Assembly: GCA_017560305.1 (NCBI GenBank)
Contig: JAFYOF010000038.1
Coordinates: forward strand, 1-5,612
Length of the DNA: 5,612 nt
Direction: 5' to 3'
DNA from: Alistipes sp.
GTDB lineage: Bacteria > Bacteroidota > Bacteroidia > Bacteroidales > Rikenellaceae
Part shown: positions 1 to 5,612 of the stretch, piece by piece
Layout of the letters: every line of letters begins with the position of its first letter
Position numbering within the stretch: position 1 is the first letter of the stretch
Translations under genes and position numbers: made by a program
The notes under the pieces: model-generated
Told to the model about the DNA's origin: nothing
The model's database searches: none
The model's input: only the letters and a program-made list of their open reading frames with translations

Positions 1-545
1 TGCACGGCATCGGTGCGCTGGGCATCGGTCGCCACATAGACCATACCCTCAAACTCGCCCTGCGCCTTGCCGCCCGCAACACCCTTCACCACAGAGTGGC
101 TGCTGCAATCCGAGACATTATGGTTTACCCTCACGCCTACCTTCACGCTCTCCTCGCCACCAGCCAAGAAGGCTGTGCGGAGATTGCTCACGGCGTAAGA
201 GCCATTCAAATCAAACTCATAGTCAAGTTCGCCCGCACCCACAGCGATGCTTACCACATCACTCTGGCTACCCACCTGCTGACGCATCTCGCAGCGGCAC
301 TTGGCATTATCCAGCGACACCTGCACCATACGCAACTTGGCGTGTGGCATAAGGTCAACCACCAGCTTCGACTCGCCGTCGTGGGTATGCACAACAACCA
401 GATACTCCTCGCCCTGCTCGGCAACACCACACTCAACCTTGGTGGGGTTTACCAATAGCAACGCAGGCGTACCGTCCGCGAGAGTAATCTCTCCCGAGGC
501 AAGGTTGCCGTCACACAACGAGGTCAAATATTCAACCACACCCAT
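1..545 (-). CDS. sufD: SufD, Fe-S cluster assembly scaffold subunit (3' end beyond window)
   Basis: This is the N-terminal 181 codons of SufD, which pairs with SufB in the cytosolic SufBC2D complex that builds Fe-S clusters. The frame stays open from ATG 545 to the window edge. The family signature is clear: NHNVSDCSSHSVVKGVAGG (residues 141-159), then GEFEGMVYVATDAQRTDA (163-180), which belongs to the SufB/SufD beta-helix core. The start is well fixed, because the same frame has a stop (TAA) at 566-564 and no other usual start codon between. It begins two bases after the sufC stop, so the genes are probably translationally coupled. The oddity is length: the core motif lies near residue 141, whereas in typical SufD of about 420-450 residues it sits some 100 or more residues further in, so most of the N-terminal helical region appears to be missing. 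The C-terminal part, including the conserved catalytic-interface His, is outside the window. Identity is confident; the short N-terminus is read directly from the sequence. Confidence 0.9.
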   Translation of the reverse strand, partial: MGVVEYLTSLCDGNLASGEITLADGTPALLLVNPTKVECGVAEQGEEYLVVVHTHDGESKLVVDLMPHAKLRMVQVSLDNAKCRCEMRQQVGSQSDVVSIAVGAGELDYEFDLNGSYAVSNLRTAFLAGGEESVKVGVRVNHNVSDCSSHSVVKGVAGGKAQGEFEGMVYVATDAQRTDAV

Positions 546-547
546 CG

Positions 548-1300
548 CTACTTGTCGTATTCGTTAATAAGCCAATCATAACCCTCCTTCTCAAGCTTCA
601 ACGCCAAAGACTTGTCGCCCGAGTAGATAATGCGACCGTGATAGAGCACATGGACAAAGTCGGGAACGATGTAATCCAACAGACGCTGATAGTGGGTAAT
701 CACCACCGTAGCGTTCTCTGGTGTGTGCAACTTCGTTACACCCGTAGCCACCACGCGCAAAGCGTCGATATCCAAGCCCGAGTCGGTCTCATCCAGCACC
801 GCCAGCTTTGGCTCCAGCATAGCCATCTGAAAAATCTCGTTCTTCTTCTTCTCACCACCCGAGAAACCCTCGTTCACGGCACGGCTTGTGAGCTTTGAAT
901 CGAGTTCCACAACGGCACTCTTCTGGCGCATCATACGCAGGAACTCGCCCGCAGTCAATGGCTCCTCACCACGGAACTTACGATGCTCATTCACCGCCAT
1001 CTTCATAAAGTTAGCCATCGTAACACCTGGAATCTCAACAGGATACTGGAAACCCAGAAAGAGTCCCATACGGGCACGGTCCTCGATAGAGAGGTCGAGC
1101 AGGTTCTTGCCCATAAACTCCACCTCACCCTCGGTCACGGTGAACTTCTCGTTACCCGCCAGCACCGAAGCAAGCGTAGACTTACCCGAGCCGTTAGGTC
1201 CCATAATGGCGTGTACCTCGCCTGCGTGAACCTCAAGGTTGATACCACGAAGTATCTCTTTATCGCCCACAGAGGCGTGCAAATTCTTAACTTTTAACAT
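548..1300 (-). CDS. sufC: SufC, ABC-type ATPase of the Suf Fe-S assembly complex
   Basis: SufC is the soluble ABC ATPase whose ATP-driven dimerisation reshapes SufB-SufD during Fe-S cluster assembly. The 250-residue product is the usual family length. Visible motifs in order are Walker A GPNGSGKST (34-42), Q-loop Gln85 in GFQYP, the SufC-type ABC signature FSGGEKKKNE (146-155), Walker B with catalytic glutamate in LAVLDETDSGLD (166-177, Glu171), and the switch His203 in ITHYQR. It has no membrane segments. I chose ATG 1300, giving MLKVKNLHAS, because SufC proteins normally begin just before the first beta strand; a TTG at 1321 would add seven unlikely residues. It lies 28 bases after sufB and two bases before sufD, as the middle gene of one operon. 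The stop codon is TAG. Confidence 0.97.
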   Translation of the reverse strand: MLKVKNLHASVGDKEILRGINLEVHAGEVHAIMGPNGSGKSTLASVLAGNEKFTVTEGEVEFMGKNLLDLSIEDRARMGLFLGFQYPVEIPGVTMANFMKMAVNEHRKFRGEEPLTAGEFLRMMRQKSAVVELDSKLTSRAVNEGFSGGEKKKNEIFQMAMLEPKLAVLDETDSGLDIDALRVVATGVTKLHTPENATVVITHYQRLLDYIVPDFVHVLYHGRIIYSGDKSLALKLEKEGYDWLINEYDK

Positions 1301-1328
1301 ATCTATTTGTTTTATTCTCAAACTAAAA

Positions 1329-2765
1329 TTAACCTACCGAGCCCTCCAAGTTGACAGCCAGCAGCTTCTGCGCCTCAACGGCAAACTCCATCGGCAACTT
1401 CGCCAGCACCTCGCGGGCATAGCCATTCACAATAAGACCAACAGCATCCTCGGTCGAAAGACCACGCTGACGGCAATACATCAACTGCTCCTCGGAAATC
1501 TTCGATGTGGTAGCCTCGTGCTCCACAACAGCCGACGAGTTACGCGTATCAATCACTGGGAAGGTGTGTGCACCACACTTGTCGCCAATCAGCAGCGAGT
1601 CGCACTGCGAGTAGTTACGAGCATTCTCCGCACCCTTTGCCACACGCACCAGACCACGATAGGCATTCTGGCTCTTGCCCGCCGAGATACCCTTCGAGAC
1701 GATGCGGCTGCGGGTGTTGCGACCGATGTGAATCATCTTTGTACCCGTATCTGCCTGCTGATAGTTGTTTGTCATCGCAACAGAGTAGAACTCGCCCACC
1801 GAGTTATCGCCGAGCAAGACGCAACTTGGATATTTCCAGGTGATGGCAGAGCCAGTCTCAACCTGCGTCCACGAAAGGCGCGCGCCCTCACGGCACAGAC
1901 CTCGCTTGGTCACGAAGTTATAGATTCCACCCTTACCCTCCTTGTCGCCTGGGTACCAGTTCTGAACGGTAGAGTATTTGACCTCGGCATCACGCTCAAC
2001 AATAATTTCCACCACGGCAGCGTGCAACTGATTCTCGTCACGGCGAGGCGCAGTACAACCCTCGAGGTAACTCACATAAGCACCCTCATCTGCCACGAGC
2101 AGCGTACGCTCGAACTGACCCGTATTCTCGGCATTGATGCGGAAGTAGGTCGAGAGCTCCATCGGGCAACGCACACCCTTTGGGATGTAGCAGAATGAGC
2201 CATCGGAAAAGACTGCGGCATTCAGCGCAGCGTAGTAGTTGTCGGTGTGAGGAACAACCGTACCAAGATATTTCTGAATGAGCTCGGGATATTCGCGGAT
2301 AGCCTCCGAGATTGAGCAGAAGATAATGCCCTTCTCGGCCAAAGTCTCACGGAAGGTGGTCTTTACCGACACAGAGTCCAACACGGCATCAACGGCAACA
2401 CCCGCCAACGCCATCTGCTCCTCCAGCGGAATACCCAACTTATCGAATGTGCGCTTCAACTCAGGGTCAACCTCGTCCATCGAGCCGAGTTTCTTGACCT
2501 GCTTGGGCGCAGCGTAGTAGATGATATCCTGAAAATCAATTTCGGGGATATCCAGATGCGCCCACTCTGGGAGGGGCATCTGCTGCCAATGACGAAACGC
2601 CTTCAGACGGCGCTCCAGCATCCACTCGGGCTCCTCCTTCTTTGCCGATATAAGGCGGATGACATCCTCGTTCAAACCACGAGCGATGGTCTCGGTCTCG
2701 ATATCGGTGGTGAAACCATATTTGTATTCGCCCTCTATTGTATCTATTATCTCTTTTTCAGCCAT
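1329..2765 (-). CDS. sufB: SufB, core Fe-S cluster assembly scaffold
   Basis: SufB is the main scaffold of the SufBC2D complex. It accepts sulfur from SufS with SufE or SufU and assembles the nascent Fe-S cluster at the SufB-SufD interface. The product is 478 residues, close to the family norm of about 465-495. Recognisable blocks are the N-terminal [17 protein letters not shown] (15-31), [20 protein letters not shown] (191-210), [20 protein letters not shown] (233-252), the [18 protein letters not shown] block (386-403), [15 protein letters not shown] (414-428) and the terminal NLEGSVG. With a constant offset of 17 from E. coli SufB (495 residues), Cys237 matches Cys254, Cys388 matches the essential Cys405, and Glu417 matches Glu434, so the active-site set looks intact. 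I chose ATG 2765 (MAEKEII); a TTG at 2774 lies three codons upstream but is less likely. It is the first gene of the operon, with a Bacteroidetes -7 promoter element at 2785-2792. Confidence 0.97.
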   Translation of the reverse strand: MAEKEIIDTIEGEYKYGFTTDIETETIARGLNEDVIRLISAKKEEPEWMLERRLKAFRHWQQMPLPEWAHLDIPEIDFQDIIYYAAPKQVKKLGSMDEVDPELKRTFDKLGIPLEEQMALAGVAVDAVLDSVSVKTTFRETLAEKGIIFCSISEAIREYPELIQKYLGTVVPHTDNYYAALNAAVFSDGSFCYIPKGVRCPMELSTYFRINAENTGQFERTLLVADEGAYVSYLEGCTAPRRDENQLHAAVVEIIVERDAEVKYSTVQNWYPGDKEGKGGIYNFVTKRGLCREGARLSWTQVETGSAITWKYPSCVLLGDNSVGEFYSVAMTNNYQQADTGTKMIHIGRNTRSRIVSKGISAGKSQNAYRGLVRVAKGAENARNYSQCDSLLIGDKCGAHTFPVIDTRNSSAVVEHEATTSKISEEQLMYCRQRGLSTEDAVGLIVNGYAREVLAKLPMEFAVEAQKLLAVNLEGSVG

Positions 2766-2784
2766 AGTAAGCAATTATATCTGG

Positions 2785-2792
2785 CAAAAATA
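2785..2792 (-). promoter_or_regulatory. Probable -7 promoter element for sufBCD
   Basis: On the minus strand this reads TATTTTTG, a full match to the Bacteroidetes sigma-ABfr -7 consensus TAnnTTTG. It would start transcription near 2780, giving a leader of roughly 15 nt before the sufB ATG at 2765. A TTTG that could serve as the -33 element is not at ideal spacing: the nearest clear ones are too close. The surroundings are T-rich, so a chance match is possible, but the position fits. No IscR-like or other operator was recognised. Confidence 0.5.
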
Positions 2793-2793
2793 C

Positions 2794-2824
2794 AAAAAAA
2801 ATGCAAATTATCCACACATTTTGC
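2794..2824 (-). terminator. Weak Rho-independent terminator after the COG4299-type gene
   Basis: On the minus strand a 5-bp stem (GCAAA, 2824-2820, pairing with TTTGC, 2807-2803) with a 12-nt loop is followed after one base by eight consecutive T (2801-2794). It starts ten bases after the membrane-protein stop at 2834. The stem is short and AT-rich, so efficiency is doubtful, but the T-run and location are right. It abuts the sufB promoter element. Confidence 0.35.
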
Positions 2825-2833
2825 CTACGATTT

Positions 2834-3943
2834 CTATATCTTCAAAAAGACCTGCTTGCGATAGAGGAAATAGAGGAACATCCAGCAGACCAAAACATAG
2901 CCCGCAGAGTTCACAACCGCCGCCCAAGGCTCGGAGCAAAGACCCGCCACACCTCCGAAGAAGAAGTTTGAGATGCCGCTGAAATTGATGATGCGCTGGG
3001 CAAGATAAATCGTGATGGAGTTCATTCCCACAACACGAAAAGGCAGTGTCCAGCCACGCCAGCCACGCACATCGACAATGTAATAGAACAGAGCCATCAT
3101 CGCCACCGAGTAAGCGCCCACCGCGCAGACAAATGTGCTCGACCACAGCATCTTATTGATTGGCACAAAGCCCTTTGCCGCCACAGCAACCAGAGCCAAA
3201 ACCACAGCACCCAACGCCATATAAAGACACTTGCGATTACCCGACACTTTCTCCTCGGGCAGACGAATCAACTCACCCGAAAACATTCCAAGCATTGCCG
3301 TAACCACCGCAGGCAGAGCCGAGAAAAGACCCTCAGGGTCGAATCTTCCGCCATCGTAAATCAACCGGCCAGGCATAAACAATCGGTCGATATATCCCAC
3401 CAGCGACCCCTGCATCGAGAGCGGGTCAGCACCCTCGACATCGGGCGCACCGACATACTTTGAAATCAAGGCGTAGCCCACTAAAATTGCAACCGACAAG
3501 CCAGCGCGCACCTTCACGCCGCAGTTCACATAGAGCAGCGCCGCCACCATCCACGCCAAGCCAATGCGACCCAACACACTTGCGCAACGCAAGGTGTCAA
3601 ACTCCAAGCGGAACAGGCCATTGTAGACCATACCGAGCAGGATGAGCATCACGCCACGACGGATGATTTTCACATACATCTTTAGCCTCGACGCTCCCGC
3701 CTCCTGCGACTTTGCCAGCGAGAAGGGGAACGACACTCCCGCAAGGAACAAAAACAGCGGGAAGATAGTATCGTGATGGCGCAGACCATCCCACTGTACA
3801 TGCTTCATCTGCAATGCGATAGCATCGGTCACCGCATTTGGTGCAAGAGCACACAGCGCCGCAATAAGTCCCGACAGTCCCATAATGAAAAACATATCGA
3901 AACCACGCAACGCATCCAACGAATAAAGGCGTTTTGAATTCAT
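2834..3943 (-). CDS. COG4299/DUF5009 acyltransferase-like inner-membrane protein (HGSNAT family)
   Basis: This 369-residue polytopic membrane protein is related to heparan-alpha-glucosaminide N-acetyltransferase (HGSNAT) and bacterial NagX-like proteins. Family marks are RLYSLDALRGFDMFFIMGL (5-23), KHVQWDGLRHHDTIFPLFLF (47-66), LGRIGLAW (124-131), RFDPEGLFSALPAVVTAMLG (200-219), PINKMLWSSTFV (261-272) and VVGMNSITIYL (304-314). About ten hydrophobic segments are visible, for example near 14-34, 58-76, 96-112, 125-141, 147-163, 205-226, 240-260, 267-290, 303-318 and 343-361. His48 in KHVQWDGL aligns by eye with the QHAPWNGL segment of human HGSNAT, whose His is the proposed acetyl carrier; this is from memory. 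HGSNAT relatives pass acetyl groups across membranes to amino sugars, while some bacterial relatives are implicated in amino-sugar uptake. No sugar-degradation genes lie nearby, so substrate and direction are unknown. ATG 3943 is the natural start before the conserved N-terminus. It has its own promoter and appears monocistronic. Confidence 0.88.
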   Translation of the reverse strand: MNSKRLYSLDALRGFDMFFIMGLSGLIAALCALAPNAVTDAIALQMKHVQWDGLRHHDTIFPLFLFLAGVSFPFSLAKSQEAGASRLKMYVKIIRRGVMLILLGMVYNGLFRLEFDTLRCASVLGRIGLAWMVAALLYVNCGVKVRAGLSVAILVGYALISKYVGAPDVEGADPLSMQGSLVGYIDRLFMPGRLIYDGGRFDPEGLFSALPAVVTAMLGMFSGELIRLPEEKVSGNRKCLYMALGAVVLALVAVAAKGFVPINKMLWSSTFVCAVGAYSVAMMALFYYIVDVRGWRGWTLPFRVVGMNSITIYLAQRIINFSGISNFFFGGVAGLCSEPWAAVVNSAGYVLVCWMFLYFLYRKQVFLKI

Positions 3944-3980
3944 ATTTTCAAGAGTTTTCTGATTAGTGATTTAGGTATTA

Positions 3981-3988
3981 CAAATATA
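3981..3988 (-). promoter_or_regulatory. Probable -7 promoter element for the COG4299-type gene
   Basis: On the minus strand this reads TATATTTG, an exact match to the Bacteroidetes -7 consensus TAnnTTTG. Transcription would start near 3976, giving a leader of about 33 nt before ATG 3943. A TTTG lies 12 bases upstream of the element, closer than the usual -33 spacing, so only the -7 part is well supported. The terminator at 4079-4109 separates it from the preceding gene, which supports independent transcription. Confidence 0.55.
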
Positions 3989-4016
3989 GTAAATTTTTCG
4001 CAAAAGTTTTATTCAT

Positions 4017-4031
4017 TGCATTATTTATGCA
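4017..4031. promoter_or_regulatory. Inverted repeat upstream of the COG4299-gene promoter
   Basis: A perfect 5-bp inverted repeat with a 5-nt spacer (TGCAT-tattt-ATGCA) lies about 29 bases upstream of the predicted -7 element. This is where a regulator could bind just upstream of RNA polymerase. The arms are short and the region is AT-rich, so chance is a real alternative. No known operator is recognised. Confidence 0.2.
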
Positions 4032-4078
4032 GCGTACTTATCTTACCTTGCAAATTTGTTTTTCGCAGTCCTATCCAC

Positions 4079-4109
4079 AAAAAAAAAGACTGCCGATTGC
4101 TCGACAGTC
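4079..4109 (-). terminator. Rho-independent terminator of the receptor-HMA transcript
   Basis: On the minus strand a hairpin at 4109-4088 has a 5-bp outer stem (GACTG with CAGTC), one mismatch, a 3-bp inner stem (TCG with CGA) and a 4-nt loop. It is followed directly by nine T (4087-4079). This is the clearest terminator in the window. It lies about 128 bases after the HMA stop, so the transcript would carry an unusually long 3' untranslated region containing the repeat copies described here. Confidence 0.8.
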
Positions 4110-4140
4110 CTCAGTATTTTAAGATGTTGTTTAACAAGAG

Positions 4141-4173
4141 GGATTTTCAGGTTTACAAAGTTCAAGAAACCGC
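4141..4173 (-). repeat. Degenerate third copy of the intergenic repeat
   Basis: Aligned without gaps to the copy at 4195-4227, this segment matches at 19 of 33 positions, with an offset of 54 bases. Conservation is concentrated at the two ends (plus-strand ggattt and agaaacc), while the centre has diverged. The 18-nt spacing between the two stem arms is the same as in the other copies. It also holds a local hairpin of GGTTT with AAACC. The similarity is weak enough that chance cannot be excluded. Confidence 0.3.
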
Positions 4174-4194
4174 AGTTTACTAAAGCGTAAATGA

Positions 4195-4230
4195 GGATTT
4201 CGAGAACGAGTAAAACGCAGAAACCACCTT
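4195..4230 (-). repeat. Intergenic repeat copy A, just after the HMA stop
   Basis: This 36-nt segment matches 4606-4641 at 29 of 36 positions without gaps, in the same orientation. It begins six bases after the stop codon of the HMA gene. On the minus strand its ends form a possible 6-bp stem, GGTTTC (4225-4220) with GAAATC (4201-4196), including one G-U pair, around an 18-nt loop. Its role is unknown. Confidence 0.6.
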
Positions 4231-4236
4231 ATCAAA

Positions 4237-4536
4237 CTACTTCTTTGCTGGTGCAGCCTTCACTTTAATCTTAGTGAACGCCTTCACCAAAGCCTCATCG
4301 CTGCTCTTGGTTGTATCGTAAGTCACGGTAACGGTCTTTGCAGGCACATCAACCTTAACATCCTTCACACCCTTAACGAATGGGATAGAGTTGGTCACCT
4401 TCTTTGCGCAACCCTCGCAGTCGATGTCAGTGAGGAAAACCGTAGTCTTCACATTCACATCCTTCTTCTGTGCCATTGCATCAGCAATACCGAAACCCAA
4501 AACTGCCACGAGGCAGAGCATTAAAATCTTCTTCAT
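4237..4536 (-). CDS. Exported heavy-metal-associated (HMA) domain protein
   Basis: This is a 99-residue secreted protein with one HMA (MerP/CopZ-like) domain, expected to bind a soft metal such as copper in the periplasm. Residues 1-22 are a signal peptide: MKK, a hydrophobic core, and an AMA cleavage site before Gln23. There is a Cys at position 8, but its context LMLC is not a lipobox. The domain follows from about 29 to 90: first strand KTTVFLTDI, the metal site CEGC (Cys40 and Cys43), helix AKKVTNSIPFV, strand GVKDVKVDV, strand KTVTVTYD, and helix SSDEALVKAFTKI. The metal loop reads IDCEGC rather than the common GMTCxxC. The tail is basic (KVKAAPAKK). I chose ATG 4536 because it gives a proper signal peptide; a longer reading to 4587 would mask it. 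It follows the TonB receptor by 115 bases without a recognisable promoter, so co-transcription is likely. The stop is TAG. The metal identity is not determinable from the sequence. Confidence 0.87.
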   Translation of the reverse strand: MKKILMLCLVAVLGFGIADAMAQKKDVNVKTTVFLTDIDCEGCAKKVTNSIPFVKGVKDVKVDVPAKTVTVTYDTTKSSDEALVKAFTKIKVKAAPAKK

Positions 4537-4605
4537 AGTTGTATTAGTTTTAAGTGTTTTTATTCTTTTTCCTATTCCTTCCCTCACTAAATGTGGATAA
4601 AATTG

Positions 4606-4641
4606 GGATTTCTAGAGCGAGCATAACGCCGAAATCACTTT
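4606..4641 (-). repeat. Intergenic repeat copy B, just after the receptor stop
   Basis: This is the partner of 4195-4230 (29 of 36 identical, no gaps). It begins ten bases after the receptor stop codon at 4652-4654, so both copies sit just downstream of a gene end. On the minus strand the ends form a perfect 6-bp stem, GATTTC (4636-4631) with GAAATC (4612-4607), with an 18-nt loop. Looser similarity runs beyond the repeat to a shared ACTAAA on the plus strand (4586-4591 here, 4179-4184 in copy A). Confidence 0.6.
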
Positions 4642-4651
4642 TTAGGCGCAT

Positions 4652-5612
4652 TTAGTATAAATTATATCGCAAACCGATATAGAACTTGCGACCCATCAAC
4701 GGACCCCACACACTCGACGAGTTGAACGCTGGCGAGAATGGGTCGGCAGTGTTGAGAATAGGGTCTTTCTGTATATAGTTTGCAATATTCTCACAACCGA
4801 GATAAACCTCCACATCGCGAATCTTGCGGCTCACCTGCGCATAGAACATAGGGTATGCTGGCGAGAGGTCACAACGGGTGATATCTCCATCAAGCGATGG
4901 GCGACGCATAGGACCATTGTACTGTGCCGTAACATCAAATACCCAACGACGGAAAGGCGTTGCATATTGTACATTGAGCAAAGTTTTATAGCGGCTTGTG
5001 AGTGGACGCTCCACAAGGTGGCTCACGCCATCACGCAAAAGGCTAACCTTGGCGTTGGTGTAGCGATAGGTTGCGAAGATATCCAAGCCCTTGACTGGTG
5101 TCCACTGGAAATCAACCTGATAGGTATCAGAGAATGACTTGTCGCCAGAATTATAAATCCAAATCTCATCAGCTGGAGTACCCATCGCAGCACCCAACTC
5201 CTGATCAGCCAACACGGTGTTGTAGAGCTATGTGCGGAAGTAGTCGACACTGAGTGTCGCATCCGAATAACCACCCAACTTAAGGGTCTGCGTGATGCTA
5301 CCGCCTGCTGTAAGAGCCTGCTCGATGTCGTTATTGAGGTCCTTGGTGATAATCTTGCGACCTGTAGCCATCATCCAGATGTTGTCGGTGAAGATGCTTG
5401 CACGGCGATAGCCCAAACCTGCCGAAGCACGCACCACGGTCGAAGGTGTCACATTCCAACGGATATGAGAACGAGGGGTCAAGGCAAAACGCTGCTCTGG
5501 GGTATAGAAGGCAACATTATCCACGCCTGCATCTGGCATCGCTGGCTCAATATCCTTTCCGCTCATCCAGTCGCCACGAACACCCAGCACCAAAGATAAC
5601 TTCTCTGGCACA
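4652..5612 (-). pseudogene. TonB-dependent outer-membrane receptor, C-terminal part, with one in-frame TAG
   Basis: This is the C-terminal 320 or so codons of a TonB-dependent receptor; the plug domain and much of the barrel lie beyond the window. Typical barrel features are alternating strands, PRSHIRWNVTPSTVVRASAG, GYRRASIFTDNIW, YSDATLSVDYFRT, YQVDFQWTPVKGLDIFATYRYTNAK, YLGCENIANYIQKDPI, and the end FYIGLRYNLY, whose final aromatic residue is the usual outer-membrane assembly signal. A single TAG at 5230-5228 interrupts ...DYFRT / LYNTVLADQE... at a point where related receptors read straight through. The frame is unchanged across it and the remaining 191 codons are free of further stops or frameshifts. 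If the stop is real, the last 191 residues of the barrel are lost and the receptor should not fold. The alternatives are a sequencing error, a population variant, or readthrough. The downstream HMA gene suggests a metal or metal-complex substrate, which is inference. Confidence 0.85.

Noticed and set aside
96..567. Plus-strand and alternative minus-strand open frames in the sufD region
   Set aside because: They conflict with the sufD frame, which shows unmistakable family motifs; they are frame shadows.
1239..2198. Long plus-strand open frame (about 319 codons) opposite sufB and the 5' end of sufC
   Set aside because: It lies wholly antisense to highly conserved suf genes, its translation resembles no family I know, and long antisense open frames are common opposite conserved coding sequence with skewed codon use.
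4513..4515. Lipoprotein signal at Cys8 of the HMA protein
   Set aside because: The sequence before it (LML) lacks the small residue needed at -1, the Cys lies too early in the hydrophobic core, and a normal AMA signal-peptidase site is present after residue 22.
4537..4651. Separate promoter for the HMA gene
   Set aside because: No TAnnTTTG-like element is visible in the 115-base gap and there is no terminator after the receptor, so read-through from the receptor is simpler.
5228..5230. TAG recoded as a sense codon in this genome
   Set aside because: Three other genes here (sufC at 548-550, the COG4299-type gene at 2834-2836, the HMA gene at 4237-4239) use TAG as a normal stop at the expected lengths, so general recoding does not fit.
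1..5612. tRNA or rRNA genes, CRISPR arrays, insertion sequences, integrase sites
   Set aside because: No cloverleaf, rRNA-like segment, regularly spaced identical repeats, transposase frame or terminal inverted repeats were seen on either strand.

Overview
The window reads as chromosomal DNA of a member of the Bacteroidota, most likely order Bacteroidales. The evidence is the protein families (a SufB-SufC-SufD operon without an adjacent sufA, a COG4299/DUF5009 acyltransferase-like membrane protein, a Bacteroidales-style TonB-dependent receptor), two good matches to the Bacteroidetes -7 promoter element TAnnTTTG, and A-rich leaders without clear Shine-Dalgarno sites. A genus such as Alistipes is possible but is a guess. 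All genes lie on the minus strand, so transcription runs from high to low coordinates.

In transcription order: (1) 5612-4652 is the C-terminal part of a TonB-dependent outer-membrane receptor, interrupted by one in-frame TAG at 5230-5228. (2) 4536-4237 is a small exported heavy-metal-associated (HMA) protein with a CxxC metal site, probably in the same transcript. (3) 4236-3944 is an intergenic region holding a good Rho-independent terminator (4079-4109), a degenerate repeat family, and the promoter of the next gene. (4) 3943-2834 is a solitary polytopic membrane protein related to heparan-alpha-glucosaminide N-acetyltransferase. (5) 2833-2766 is a compact terminator/promoter junction. (6) 2765-1 is the suf operon: sufB, sufC and the first 181 codons of sufD, which runs off the window.

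The suf genes encode the SufBC2D scaffold that assembles Fe-S clusters. SufC is the ATPase, SufB carries the essential Cys and Glu, and SufD is the structural partner. The receptor and HMA protein look like a two-part metal-handling unit (outer-membrane import plus periplasmic metal binding), but the substrate cannot be read from the sequence.

Most of the window is ordinary housekeeping sequence, and I do not see a clearly new multi-gene system. The points most worth a second look are the single nonsense codon in an otherwise intact receptor, an N-terminally short SufD, and a 36-nt repeat placed just after the stop codons of both the receptor and the HMA gene, in which a potential RNA stem is kept.
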